This document shows, one piece after another, positions 53,113-61,331 of a DNA stretch of 64,000 bases. Each line of letters opens with the position of its first letter. Within the stretch, counting starts at the first letter, position 1. The translations under genes and the position numbers were made by a program. A model generated the notes under the pieces. It made no database searches. It saw nothing but the letters and a program-made list of their open reading frames with translations, and was not told the origin of the DNA. Source of the DNA: JBCAWW01 sp039024315. GTDB taxonomy: Bacteria > Bacteroidota > Bacteroidia > J057. The stretch covers positions 50,182 to 114,181 of the forward strand of contig JBCCQN010000006.1 in the NCBI GenBank assembly GCA_039024315.1, in the 5' to 3' direction.

Positions 53113-54145
53113 AGGGCGTTTTTTTGAAAATACCTGCTTTGAGCACCTGACCGTCAGAGTTTTGCCTAAGATGTAGGTGTTTAGGAGCTAGCATTACATC
53201 AAGGTTTTCTGTCAACTCTATTTTGGCCCTTCTTTGCACTCCTACCATTTTGATATTGGGTGTAGCTAAGCTTTTAACAGCCTGCTCGTCTCGAGACCAA
53301 TAACCCACAAAGGTCTGATTATCACTAATAATGGAATTAGAAAAGGGAGAGGAATACTGCATATCCTGAGGCCCCACGAGGAAGCAAGCATTGTGGGAGA
53401 TGATGTTGTTGGTGAAGGTGAAATCATCATCCTCTGGTCCAAACCAAAAAGCACTTTCATAAGCGCCGTAGATTATGCTGTGCTCGATAGTAAAAGCTCT
53501 CACATTGTTAAAAAAGAGCACTCCATTGCGGCAGCCATAAAAGACACAGTGGGAGATAGTATTCTTGGGGCCATGCGCCCAGACGCCTCCCTGAATTTTG
53601 GCTGCTTCCTTATCACCCACAAATACACATTGGGAGACTTCTAGGTCTTCGAGACTCATATCTTCTTTTGAAATCGGATAGTAGTAGTTCACTTCTGGCT
53701 GGGCATTACCTAGAAATTTGAGGCCACGAATACTCACATGACTAGCGGCCACCAAAAGGCCAGTTGCATGGGGAAATTGAGTAGTAGAATTATTGGTTGA
53801 GATAGACTGAATCACTGGCATCTTTTCAGGACTCCATCCTTCATCATCTGGCATGACACTGGCTTCGATTATATAGCGAGCTGTATCATGGAGGACGCGG
53901 ACAGGATTGATATCAATTCGCCCCTCCAATAGGTATAGACCCGGATTGAGTTTGATGCTTAAGTTTCCAGTACCGGTTTGGGTGTTGGCAAAATGGACTG
54001 CTCTGGCAAGAGATTGAAAGGGTGCCTCTTTACTGCCGACATTGGAATCCTCACCGTGCAAGGCATCGACATAAACGTTCTGCGCAGCAGTAAAAGAAAA
54101 AGAGAGGGATAGGATAAGGCTTGAGAAAAAGAGAATTCGTAGCAT
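53111..54145 (-). CDS. Secreted right-handed beta-helix protein
   Basis: A 344-residue protein. A signal peptide is cleaved near TAAQ-NVYV (about residue 22), followed by NVYVDALHGEDSNVGSKEAPFQSLARAV, the standard opening of parallel beta-helix proteins (DUF1565/pectate-lyase-like). Repeating coils such as VSIRGLKFLGNA, LEVSQCVFVGD and FTIEHSIIYGA follow to about 300. No catalytic signature was seen, so binding or polysaccharide lyase activity are both possible. A GCGTT-hairpin element encodes the cleavage site. No T9SS domain at the end. Confidence 0.8.
   Translation of the reverse strand: MLRILFFSSLILSLSFSFTAAQNVYVDALHGEDSNVGSKEAPFQSLARAVHFANTQTGTGNLSIKLNPGLYLLEGRIDINPVRVLHDTARYIIEASVMPDDEGWSPEKMPVIQSISTNNSTTQFPHATGLLVAASHVSIRGLKFLGNAQPEVNYYYPISKEDMSLEDLEVSQCVFVGDKEAAKIQGGVWAHGPKNTISHCVFYGCRNGVLFFNNVRAFTIEHSIIYGAYESAFWFGPEDDDFTFTNNIISHNACFLVGPQDMQYSSPFSNSIISDNQTFVGYWSRDEQAVKSLATPNIKMVGVQRRAKIELTENLDVMLAPKHLHLRQNSDGQVLKAGIFKKTP
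54075..54090 (+). repeat. GCGTT-hairpin element at a signal cleavage site
   Basis: ACGTT-CTGC-GCA-GCAG-TAA; on the minus strand it encodes TAAQNV, the predicted signal-peptidase site of the beta-helix protein. Confidence 0.75.
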
Positions 54146-54271
54146 ACTAGGACTGATTTATTGCTTAGCCAAAGTCCCATGGGCCAATAGAAAAGTCAAA
54201 AATCTCAGCGTTTTTTATCCGTCTAAAATACGTTCAAATTGCGTTCAGCTTAATTTTAGGCTGATTTGGGG

Positions 54272-56032
54272 CTAGTTGTACATAGCTTCGATAGCCTTGC
54301 TAAAATCCCCCGCGATCTGATCACGCACTAATTTCATGGTGTAAGTAAGCTGCCCTGTCTCTACGGTCCATTCTTCATGGAAGAGGTGGAAATCCCGAAT
54401 CTTCTCATGGGTAGGGAGGGATTCGTTTAACAAATCGATTTCAGACTGGAGTTTTTGCCGCACTTTGATATTGTGGAGCATGTATTGCGGGCTCGTCCAG
54501 TGAATTTGGTTTTCAATGCACCAAAGATGAAGGAGGTCAAAGCTTGGCCGAATCAGAGCCGTAACAAAGGCCCGGTGAAAGCCAATGATCATGATTTGTT
54601 CGATATAGGCAGACTCTCTGAAGTGATTTTCCAGTACCTGGGGAGAAACATATTTGCCGGAGGAGGTCTTGAAAATATCCTTTTTGCGATCGGTGATTTT
54701 AAGGAACCGATTTTTGACAAACTTGCCCACATCACCCGTGCGCAGCCAACCTTCTGGGGTAATGGTTTTGGCGGTCTCTTCGGGACGCTTGTAGTAACCC
54801 TGCATCACATTGGGTCCTTGGACGAGAATTTCCCCTTCTCCGTTTTCGTCTGGGCGGTCGATCACTACCCTTACGCCAGGTACAGGCAAGCCAACCGTAC
54901 CAAAGCGATTCATCCCTGGGCTAAACTGATTGAAAGTGATGATAGGAGAAGTCTCGCTCATCCCGTAACCTTCACGGACCTTAATCCCGGCAGCGGCAAA
55001 GAGTCGACCTAAATCGGGTTGTAGGTAAGCCGCTCCGGTAAAGATTGCTTTGACCTTGCCCCCGATCATAGATCGGAAACGGTTAAAGACGAGGATACGG
55101 GCCACTTGCTTTTGAAACCAATAAGCAGGACGCATTTTGGCTTCTTCTCGATAGCCTTTCCCTAGCTTCAAAGCCCAGTTCATAATACGGCGCGTCCACC
55201 AAGGTTTTCCAACTTGATAAGCAATCACATTGTCATACATGCGCTCGAGGATACGAGGCACGGCGGTGAAGTAATGGGGTAGGGCCTGCTTAAAAATTTC
55301 TTGCAGATTGTCGCGATCTTCTGCCAAATGAATGGATACTCCCAAAGCCAAATAAGCATATATGATAGTATGCTCGAAAATATGCCCAAAGGGCAAGAAG
55401 CTTAGCGTGCGCTCCCCTGCTTCAATCGGTAATAGCGGCAGCACAGATTTGATATTGCTGACGATATTTTGATGGGTCAGCATTACCCCCTTGGGTACCC
55501 CAGTGGTGCCAGAAGTATAAATAATGCAGGAAAGATCGGTTTCTTTGACCTGCTCACGGATGGTGGCTAAGTCTGCGATTTCTTGATTGGGAGCTTCCAA
55601 AGAGGGAAAAACTGCCTTATCGCCCTCTTGCAAGCAAATGAGTTGAGCGTTCTGCGAAGCAGTAGGCATAAAACGATCTCTCGACTCGGCATCTAGAAAA
55701 AAGCAAAGCTTTGCTTCTGTCTCGGACAACATCAATTGAAACTGATCTGGCCGATTGCTCCAATGACAGGGCACAGAGACCGCCCCTAAGCTTTGAATAG
55801 CGAGGTCGAGAAAAAGCCACTGATAGGTAGCCAAATTAGGCACCAAAATGATGCGGTCGCCGGGTCGAACGCCAAGCTGCCAGAGATTCTGAGCGTAGCG
55901 ATCTGTTTCGGACTGGACCTCTTGACTAGTATAAGACTGCCACTTACCCCCTTGATAAGAGACCAAGGCCTTAGACTGAGGGGCTAAGAGTTGTTGGCAT
56001 GATAAGACCTCAAAAGTGCGGCTCCATTTCAT
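54272..56032 (-). CDS. Long-chain fatty acid-CoA ligase (AMP-forming)
   Basis: A 586-residue ANL-superfamily enzyme that activates fatty acids to acyl-CoA through acyl-AMP. The P-loop IIYTSGTTGVPKGVMLTHQN (about 170-190), GYGMSETSP, GWLRTGDVGKF and DRKKDIFKTSSGKYVSP motifs place it with FadD15/FAA-type long-chain synthetases rather than acetyl-CoA synthetase. There is no signal peptide, so it is cytoplasmic or membrane-associated. The upstream hydrolase gene overlaps its start by 4 bp, so they are translationally coupled; a lipase feeding a ligase is plausible. Confidence 0.93.
   Translation of the reverse strand: MKWSRTFEVLSCQQLLAPQSKALVSYQGGKWQSYTSQEVQSETDRYAQNLWQLGVRPGDRIILVPNLATYQWLFLDLAIQSLGAVSVPCHWSNRPDQFQLMLSETEAKLCFFLDAESRDRFMPTASQNAQLICLQEGDKAVFPSLEAPNQEIADLATIREQVKETDLSCIIYTSGTTGVPKGVMLTHQNIVSNIKSVLPLLPIEAGERTLSFLPFGHIFEHTIIYAYLALGVSIHLAEDRDNLQEIFKQALPHYFTAVPRILERMYDNVIAYQVGKPWWTRRIMNWALKLGKGYREEAKMRPAYWFQKQVARILVFNRFRSMIGGKVKAIFTGAAYLQPDLGRLFAAAGIKVREGYGMSETSPIITFNQFSPGMNRFGTVGLPVPGVRVVIDRPDENGEGEILVQGPNVMQGYYKRPEETAKTITPEGWLRTGDVGKFVKNRFLKITDRKKDIFKTSSGKYVSPQVLENHFRESAYIEQIMIIGFHRAFVTALIRPSFDLLHLWCIENQIHWTSPQYMLHNIKVRQKLQSEIDLLNESLPTHEKIRDFHLFHEEWTVETGQLTYTMKLVRDQIAGDFSKAIEAMYN
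55647..55662 (+). repeat. GCGTT-hairpin element (CTGC-GAA-GCAG)
   Basis: GCGTT-CTGC-GAA-GCAG-TAG inside the acyl-CoA ligase gene, coding TASQNAQ on the minus strand, in a likely surface segment. Confidence 0.75.
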
Positions 56033-56859
56033 AGTTCAGTCGCTTGAGGTACATCTTCGCTAAAGGCCGTTTGCAGCGTTTCGTAAAGAAATTCGTAATA
56101 CTCTGGGTAATCCGGCAAATTGTTATGCCCGCCCCCTTCTACTACTGTCAGTTCCACGATTTCTGGTCTTTCGGCTACAAGCTGATGGCTGTGTGATATC
56201 GGTATCAAGCGATCATTATTGCCATGAATAATCTTCACAGGACAGCGCATGGCCTTGAGAAATTGATCCGTGCGGATAGGATATTTATTGAGCAGATTAA
56301 GAGGCATGAAACCGCCGAAACGCTTGATATGATGGATAAAACTGAAGTAGGGAGAATCTAGAATCAAAAGCCTAGGATGATTCCATGAGGCCACTCGAGT
56401 AGCGATACCCGAACCTAGAGAACGTCCGTAGATGACGATTTTATCCTCCGGATACTCTGACAATAACCAGCGATAAAGGTGCTGCGCGTCATTGAAAAGA
56501 GACTTTTCGGTGCGTTTACCACGACTCTTACCAAAACCTCGGTAGTCCATCATGAAGAAGTCAAAGCCATTGCCGAGAAAGTCCTTGGCAAACTTACCCC
56601 AACCTTTGATGCTACGAGAATTACCCTTGAGATAGTAGACCACTCCGCGGCTATTGGGAACTTTGAAATAGATGCTATTGATGGTACCGCCATCCTCCAT
56701 TTCGAAGGTTTTCTCCTCAAAATCGAAGGGATACTTATAGGTAAAATGGCTAGGTAAAATCTCCGGCCGAAAGAAAAAGTAATCTTGAAAGAAGAGAAAG
56801 GTCAAACATAGCAGTACGTATATGCCGATGACCGACAGAAGTATATAAAGCCAGAGCAT
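56029..56859 (-). CDS. Membrane-anchored alpha/beta hydrolase (BEM46-like), copy A
   Basis: A 276-residue protein with an N-terminal transmembrane helix (LYILLSVIGIYVLLCLTFLF) and a serine hydrolase domain. GRSLGSG holds nucleophile Ser147; HGNNDRLIP carries the Asp (about 217) and GGGHNNLPDY the His (about 245). DYRGFGKS precedes the elbow as in BEM46/serine aminopeptidase S33 relatives. The stop overlaps the ligase start, supporting a lipid-linked role, which is inference. A second protein of the same plan is encoded at 58687-59475. Confidence 0.88.
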   Translation of the reverse strand: MLWLYILLSVIGIYVLLCLTFLFFQDYFFFRPEILPSHFTYKYPFDFEEKTFEMEDGGTINSIYFKVPNSRGVVYYLKGNSRSIKGWGKFAKDFLGNGFDFFMMDYRGFGKSRGKRTEKSLFNDAQHLYRWLLSEYPEDKIVIYGRSLGSGIATRVASWNHPRLLILDSPYFSFIHHIKRFGGFMPLNLLNKYPIRTDQFLKAMRCPVKIIHGNNDRLIPISHSHQLVAERPEIVELTVVEGGGHNNLPDYPEYYEFLYETLQTAFSEDVPQATEL

Positions 56860-56897
56860 GTGCGATTAGCTAATTTGTAGTCCTATAATGAATATAG

Positions 56898-56940
56898 AAA
56901 AAGCCCTCCTGCCATCAAAGTGCTGTTTGGAAGCAGGAGG
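56898..56940 (-). terminator. Intrinsic terminator after the VOC gene
   Basis: CCTCCTGC pairs with GCAGGAGG; on the minus strand the stem is followed by GCTTTTTC. It lies 3 bp beyond the VOC stop codon and ends the cupin-VOC transcript before the hydrolase-ligase pair. Confidence 0.8.
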
Positions 56941-56942
56941 AT

Positions 56943-57395
56943 CTAAGCTTTTTGCCAGTTTTGTAATTCGATTAGATTTCCCTCAGGGTCCCGGGCATAA
57001 ACAAAAGTGATTTTCCCCACGCCAGCTACTTCGCGAATTGTAATCTCTCCCTGGGCGCTACCGCCCAAATTCTCCACCTTAGCTAATACCTCAGCCACAT
57101 TATCGACTTCAAAGGCAATATGCCCAAAACCTCTTTGATTGGGGGCAACAGCTGATTGTGCAGCTATCTCTGCGTATTGATAAATCTCAAGGGTCGGACC
57201 GCTTTCTCCATAGCCCGGTAGCCGTAAATGGGCTCCTTCTAAGCTCGCATTTTTTACGCCTGTACCTCGCGAGAGCCAATCCCCAGATTGCTTGCGCAGG
57301 GGTGGGACTATCTCACAGTCAAAACATTGGATGTAAAAATCCGCGAGCTTGCGCCAATTATGGCTGATAATGTTGGTATGCGCGAAGCGGATCAT
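56943..57395 (-). CDS. VOC-family (glyoxalase/dioxygenase-like) protein
   Basis: A 150-residue vicinal-oxygen-chelate protein. FAHTNIISHNWRKLADFYIQCFDCEIVPP begins the first beta-alpha-beta-beta-beta unit, and GFGHIAFEVDNVAEVLAKVENLGG with YARDPEGNLIELQNW ends the second. His at positions 5 and about 93 and a late Glu are likely metal ligands. The substrate is unknown. It follows the cupin gene by 2 bp and was probably translated with it. Confidence 0.87.
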   Translation of the reverse strand: MIRFAHTNIISHNWRKLADFYIQCFDCEIVPPLRKQSGDWLSRGTGVKNASLEGAHLRLPGYGESGPTLEIYQYAEIAAQSAVAPNQRGFGHIAFEVDNVAEVLAKVENLGGSAQGEITIREVAGVGKITFVYARDPEGNLIELQNWQKA

Positions 57396-57397
57396 GC

Positions 57398-57763
57398 TTA
57401 GATTCTTTCCAAATCACTTACGGTGCGCTCATTGACCTCCGTACCAGTATTGAGCGTGGTGGCAGGTTCAAAAAGCATCACTTTCACTTCTTCTGGCGCA
57501 TAGGGCTTATGCATCATGCCTTTGGGAATAATGACAAACTCTCCAGGGTTGATCTCTAGGGTTTGATCTTCTAGCTCCATAAAAAGCTTGCCTTCTACCA
57601 CAAAGAAGAGTTCATCTTCTGCATCATGCTTATGCATCACAAACTCACCTTGCAGTTTGGCTAGCTTGACCATTTGGCCGTTGAGCTCACCCGCAATCTT
57701 AGGGCTCCAATGCTCATTAAAGGCAGCGAATTTTTCGTTTAGGTTGACCGTTTTGATTTCCAT
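57398..57763 (-). CDS. Small cupin-domain protein
   Basis: A single-domain cupin of about 121 residues from the ATG at 57763 (MEIKTVNLNEKF). An ATG at 57790 would add nine residues and overlap the upstream gene by 23 bp. The metal site is visible as HKHDAEDELFFVVEGKLFMEL and PKGMMHKPYA (His-x-His, Glu, His). Such small cupins bind a metal and act as isomerases, mannose-type enzymes or sensors; the function is open. Its position between a membrane protein and a VOC gene suggests a shared small-molecule pathway. Confidence 0.85.
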   Translation of the reverse strand: MEIKTVNLNEKFAAFNEHWSPKIAGELNGQMVKLAKLQGEFVMHKHDAEDELFFVVEGKLFMELEDQTLEINPGEFVIIPKGMMHKPYAPEEVKVMLFEPATTLNTGTEVNERTVSDLERI

Positions 57764-57767
57764 AGGA

Positions 57768-58661
57768 TCATTTATTTGAATCTGGGACATTCTCTAATAT
57801 GCTAGTATCATTCTCGAAGAGTTCATTTATTGCCGCATCAATTTCTTCCTGCATAGGAGCCTCTACTGAATCGATCATGATTCCCTGCTCCTCTAAAGGT
57901 AAATCGAGTCGGATAGGTTCCGGTTCTTCTAAGAGATAGCCAAAGATGTAGAAAGCCAGCCCCAAACCTGCTATCGGTAAGAGCAGACTCCATTTTGGTA
58001 GCTCTAGATGCTTAATCACCCTTGGCAAAAGCAATATGATCAAAGGAGCGAGATTGAGCATCATGTACCCGAAAGCCTCGAAATTAAAATAGTCCTGATT
58101 GTGCCAAAAAAGGATGTCAAGAAAGCTGTTTCCATAGGCGATGTTCATCCCTAGAACCCCTATGGCAAATTTGCTCGCATAGTAAGACAAGACTGGAACA
58201 GCGAGAAACCAAGCCCATTTCTTTTCTAAGAAAAGACCGATGGTGCCACTGATCAAAAGAAGAGTGGGGAAAAAATAAGCTACCGAAAGAAAGTCCCAGT
58301 TTTTGGCCTGGTCAAACATAAATCTTAGAAAACCCAGATCACTTGGCAAAGCAAGGCCTACAATCAAGGCCATAAAAATCAAGGCAACTAAGAGCAAGGG
58401 GTTTTTATTTTCGACAAATCGCCGAAGATCAGTTTTCCATTTTTCCTGCCCCGCACGTTGAGCTTTTTGCTTGGCTAGTTTGAGGTCTTGTTCCCGCCTC
58501 ACCTCTGTGGTGAGCATTTCTATTTCCGAGGGATCGATTTCTCTGCTTTTGAGTTCCGCCTCGGCGAACGCTAATACCTCTGGCAAGTAATCAGCAGAAG
58601 ACTCAATGATTTCGACTAGCTCTTTGGGAGTTAGTCCTTTGATGCGTGTTTCATGGTTCAT
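57768..58661 (-). CDS. Polytopic membrane protein of unknown function
   Basis: A 297-residue protein not assigned to a family. Residues 1-80 are cytoplasmic and charged, containing a helix-rich unit (LTPKELVEIIESSADYLPEVLAFAEAELKSREI) reminiscent of a short recognition motif. Residues about 90-250 hold five hydrophobic segments, and the tail is acidic (PMQEEIDAAINELFENDTS). It ends 4 bp before the cupin start. It may be an integral membrane component of the same small operon; no transporter signature is seen. Confidence 0.75.
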   Translation of the reverse strand: MNHETRIKGLTPKELVEIIESSADYLPEVLAFAEAELKSREIDPSEIEMLTTEVRREQDLKLAKQKAQRAGQEKWKTDLRRFVENKNPLLLVALIFMALIVGLALPSDLGFLRFMFDQAKNWDFLSVAYFFPTLLLISGTIGLFLEKKWAWFLAVPVLSYYASKFAIGVLGMNIAYGNSFLDILFWHNQDYFNFEAFGYMMLNLAPLIILLLPRVIKHLELPKWSLLLPIAGLGLAFYIFGYLLEEPEPIRLDLPLEEQGIMIDSVEAPMQEEIDAAINELFENDTSILENVPDSNK

Positions 58662-58686
58662 ATTGGCAATTTAACAGTGCCTTGGC

Positions 58687-59475
58687 TTAGCGCAAAATCT
58701 CAGCTAATCGTTCATGATAAAGCGGATATTTGCTCAGATTATGGTGGGTGCCACCTTCAATAACGATAAAATTGTCCTCATGGGATAAGAGGGGTTGGAG
58801 TTTTACCGCGGAGCGGAACGGTACCACATAGTCCGAAGTACCTTGAAAAACGAAAACCTCGTTTTTGCTTCCAGCTACATATTCGTAATTGGCAAATTGA
58901 AACTCATCATTCCACCAGATACCTATGGGGAAACGCGCTCGCAAAACATCTGGTACTGAATAAAAAGGAGTCTCTAAAATCAATACTGCTCCTGCATGCT
59001 GAGCACTTAGATAGCTGGCAGGCCCACTGCCTAAACTACGCCCGTAAATCACAATCGAATCCGCCGCATATCGCTCTCTCCCCCACTCCCAAGCCATTTC
59101 TGCGCTGGCAAAGATCAGCTCCTCATTGGGACTGCCGGGACTTTTGCCATAACCCGGATAATCAATAGCTAGAACTTCATAACCTAGACGAGTGATATCC
59201 ACCACATACTCTCCCCAGCGCTGTAGATTATCGGCATTGCCGTGAAAATATAGCACTAAGCCCTTGGCCACCCCATCCGCCTTAAATCGAAGCGCATTGA
59301 TTTTCAAACCCTCATTTTCCAACCACAATTCTTCAAAAGGACGATCAAAGCTGAAAGCATAATCGTTAGCCAATTTCTCTGGCAGAAAGAGCACCTTCTC
59401 CAAAAACACATTGAGAAACACCACGACTAGCGCATATAGTCCTAGTATGCCAGCGATTATGTATAGCCACTTCAT
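58687..59475 (-). CDS. Membrane-anchored alpha/beta hydrolase (BEM46-like), copy B
   Basis: A protein of about 262 residues starting at the ATG at 59475 (MKWLYIIAGILGLYALVVVFLNV); the longer frame begins with TTG. After the membrane helix, YFHGNADNLQRWGEY supplies the oxyanion region; nucleophile Ser147 lies in GRSLGSG, the Asp in FQGTSDYVVPF, and His in EGGTHHNLSKYP. Motif spacing equals copy A, so the two are paralogues 1.8 kb apart. Substrate unknown. Confidence 0.88.
   Translation of the reverse strand: MKWLYIIAGILGLYALVVVFLNVFLEKVLFLPEKLANDYAFSFDRPFEELWLENEGLKINALRFKADGVAKGLVLYFHGNADNLQRWGEYVVDITRLGYEVLAIDYPGYGKSPGSPNEELIFASAEMAWEWGRERYAADSIVIYGRSLGSGPASYLSAQHAGAVLILETPFYSVPDVLRARFPIGIWWNDEFQFANYEYVAGSKNEVFVFQGTSDYVVPFRSAVKLQPLLSHEDNFIVIEGGTHHNLSKYPLYHERLAEILR
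58806..58821 (-). repeat. GCGTT-hairpin element (CCGTT form, loop TCC)
   Basis: Minus strand CCGTT-CCGC-TCC-GCGG inside hydrolase copy B (VPFRSAV). Fully paired. Confidence 0.5.
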
Positions 59476-59501
59476 GCTTGTGATCTTTGATTGGTTAAGA
59501 T

Positions 59502-59531
59502 CGTAGCGACGCAAAATTTTGCGTCGCTACG
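59502..59531. repeat. 30-bp perfect palindrome
   Basis: CGTAGCGACGCAAAA is followed immediately by its exact reverse complement, with no spacer. It lies in the gap upstream of hydrolase copy B and could form a cruciform or a 15-bp hairpin in RNA. Confidence 0.8.
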
Positions 59532-59543
59532 GCATTCGAATAA

Positions 59544-59559
59544 GCGTTCCGCGCAGCGG
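59544..59559 (+). repeat. GCGTT-hairpin element (CCGC-GCA-GCGG)
   Basis: GCGTT-CCGC-GCA-GCGG-TAA, 12 bp from the palindrome, and inverted relative to the copy at 59615. Confidence 0.8.
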
Positions 59560-59579
59560 TAAATAAAGCCTAAAGAAAG

Positions 59580-61169
59580 CTATCTCACGATTACAGCATT
59601 TTCTTTTAATCCAGCCGCTGCGCGGAACGCTTCTTTCGCTTTTCCAGTAGGATCGAGATCGCGTAGGATCACTTCCTTGGTCTTATCACCCTCAACGGAA
59701 ACAAGGACCCCACTGCCCGGCATAGCTTCTATTTCTTTGAGCATGGCGTTTTCGACATCTTTGAGCCCAATAACGGGAGCAGTACCAGTCAAAAGCCCCT
59801 GACGACCTCTAAAGCCATCTACCCTTAGATTATTGACATCGTAGAAATAGGCAGCACTACCCCATTTAGGTTCAGTACGTTCCTCGTTCCAATTGACTTC
59901 TAAGTTTTCGACGGTTAAGCCATCCACATGATGCGCTTCAAAGCCGTGGGTAGCCCGCTTGTCTCTGTAGTCCTCGGCATACATAAAGAGCTGTACATTG
60001 CGCAGCTGGATATTTTCCAAGCGGCGACCTTCCGCATGCAAGGAATCTGGGGCGTAGCCTTCGATTTTGGAAGTCCCCTGTCCATGGGCGATGATGTTTT
60101 CGAAGAGCACATTGCGGATCACCCCTAAGCGCGCATTAGGCGAGCGCTTCTTGAGCACCAACCAGATAGGATCGCCATTGCCCCACCAATTGAAATGCTT
60201 GCGATTGGTTTCGATGGTGATATTGGAAAAGATGACATTTTCTACCGTCGCTCCATCGCGAACGACGATACTCAGGCCGCGATTGCTATTACGAACCACA
60301 CAATTATTGAAGACAATATGGCGAAAGTCTCCATTGGACTCAGTGCCTATTTTGAGGCCTGTGGAGGTAGAAGTCAAGACACAGTTCGTTACCGTCACAT
60401 TGACACAGTCTTGATACTTTTTATTGTTGGCGAGGGTCGATTTTAAAACGATGGCGTCATCGCCACAGGTGATGATACAATCAGAAACCGTAACATCTTT
60501 ACAGCCGTCGATATCTAGTCCATCAGCATTTACCCCCGCATCTAAGCTCGCATAAAGATAAATTCCTCGTACGTAGACTCGCTCACACCACTTAAAAGAA
60601 ACAGTCCAAGAACAGCTCTCGATCAAATCAATATCTTCGAGCGTAACGTCAACACAGTTTTCTAAAGTGATCATCCGCACAAGCGGCTCCACTTTATAAT
60701 ACATCTTCATTTCGACACCGGCTGCTTCTGCATTTTCGGTGATCTCGCGAATAAAGCGGTCCACTTTTTTAAGGTCTTCATAGGTTCGGCGAGCCTGCCC
60801 ATGAATCCGACCTTTGCCTTTGATACCGATGTTATAAGCACTATCAGCATAGACCAAACAGGGCCGATTGGCGGTGGTCAAAAAGGGATAATCCTTGGGA
60901 TCCTGACTGGCCCAAAGGGTTGCTCCCCCTTCTAGTTCGAGGGTAACATTGCTTTTCAAAATCAGGGAACCGGACAAATAATCACCGGGAGGAAAATAAA
61001 CCGTACCCCCTCCAGCTTCGTGGGCAGCATCAATAGCTGACTGCAATTGGGTGGTTACTTTATCGGCTTTGTTGCCGCTGGCACCGTATTCTTTGACGTT
61101 GTAATAAGGCTTTTGGGCCCACAATAGGCCGTAAGCGAGAAAAGTCGCGAGGAATAGAATCTTCTTCAT
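59580..61169 (-). CDS. Secreted GH28-like (polygalacturonase-type) beta-helix protein
   Basis: A 529-residue exported protein (signal to about 19, GLLWAQ). NVKEYGASGNKADKVTTQLQSAIDAAHEAGGGTVYFPPGDY is the usual opening of GH28/pectate-lyase-3 proteins. The acid motifs NADGLDID (Asp217) and GDD (Asp237-Asp238) of polygalacturonases are kept, but GHG is replaced by STSTGLKIGT and RIK by NRGLS, so activity is doubtful or altered. Rhamnogalacturonide or another uronate polymer is a possible substrate. Beta-helix coils continue to about 420. A GCGTT-hairpin copy encodes part of the C-terminal EAFRAAA segment. Monocistronic. Confidence 0.85.
   Translation of the reverse strand: MKKILFLATFLAYGLLWAQKPYYNVKEYGASGNKADKVTTQLQSAIDAAHEAGGGTVYFPPGDYLSGSLILKSNVTLELEGGATLWASQDPKDYPFLTTANRPCLVYADSAYNIGIKGKGRIHGQARRTYEDLKKVDRFIREITENAEAAGVEMKMYYKVEPLVRMITLENCVDVTLEDIDLIESCSWTVSFKWCERVYVRGIYLYASLDAGVNADGLDIDGCKDVTVSDCIITCGDDAIVLKSTLANNKKYQDCVNVTVTNCVLTSTSTGLKIGTESNGDFRHIVFNNCVVRNSNRGLSIVVRDGATVENVIFSNITIETNRKHFNWWGNGDPIWLVLKKRSPNARLGVIRNVLFENIIAHGQGTSKIEGYAPDSLHAEGRRLENIQLRNVQLFMYAEDYRDKRATHGFEAHHVDGLTVENLEVNWNEERTEPKWGSAAYFYDVNNLRVDGFRGRQGLLTGTAPVIGLKDVENAMLKEIEAMPGSGVLVSVEGDKTKEVILRDLDPTGKAKEAFRAAAGLKENAVIVR
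59615..59630 (-). repeat. GCGTT-hairpin element (CCGC-GCA-GCGG)
   Basis: Minus strand GCGTT-CCGC-GCA-GCGG near the 3' end of the GH28-like gene (EAFRAAA), a perfect inverted copy of 59544-59559. Confidence 0.75.
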
Positions 61170-61272
61170 AGAGGAAATTTAGCATTTTTCATCCTGCAAC
61201 CAACCATCTGATTGCTGACAGGTACTTTAATGCGATTAGATTAAGATTTGGTACATCGGTTTTTGTGAGGAG

Positions 61273-61301
61273 CGCTGACAGAGTCAAGGACCCTGTCAGC
61301 G
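61273..61301. repeat. Imperfect palindrome before the OstA-like gene
   Basis: CGCTGACAG and CTGTCAGCG enclose an inner GTC-AAG-GAC stem, separated by one A-C mismatch. No U-run follows, and it lies 30 bp before the ATG of the OstA-like gene, so it is either an interspersed repeat or an operator. Confidence 0.6.
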
Positions 61302-61331
61302 TTCCCTTTAAATTGCTTAATTTTGCGCTCG

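Noticed and set aside
53965..54180. Alternative frame in the beta-helix signal region
   Set aside because: It is a shadow of the signal peptide codons of the real gene.
58557..58572. GCGTTCGCCGAGGCGG antisense in the membrane protein gene
   Set aside because: Arms pair only with a 2-nt loop; weaker than the accepted copies.
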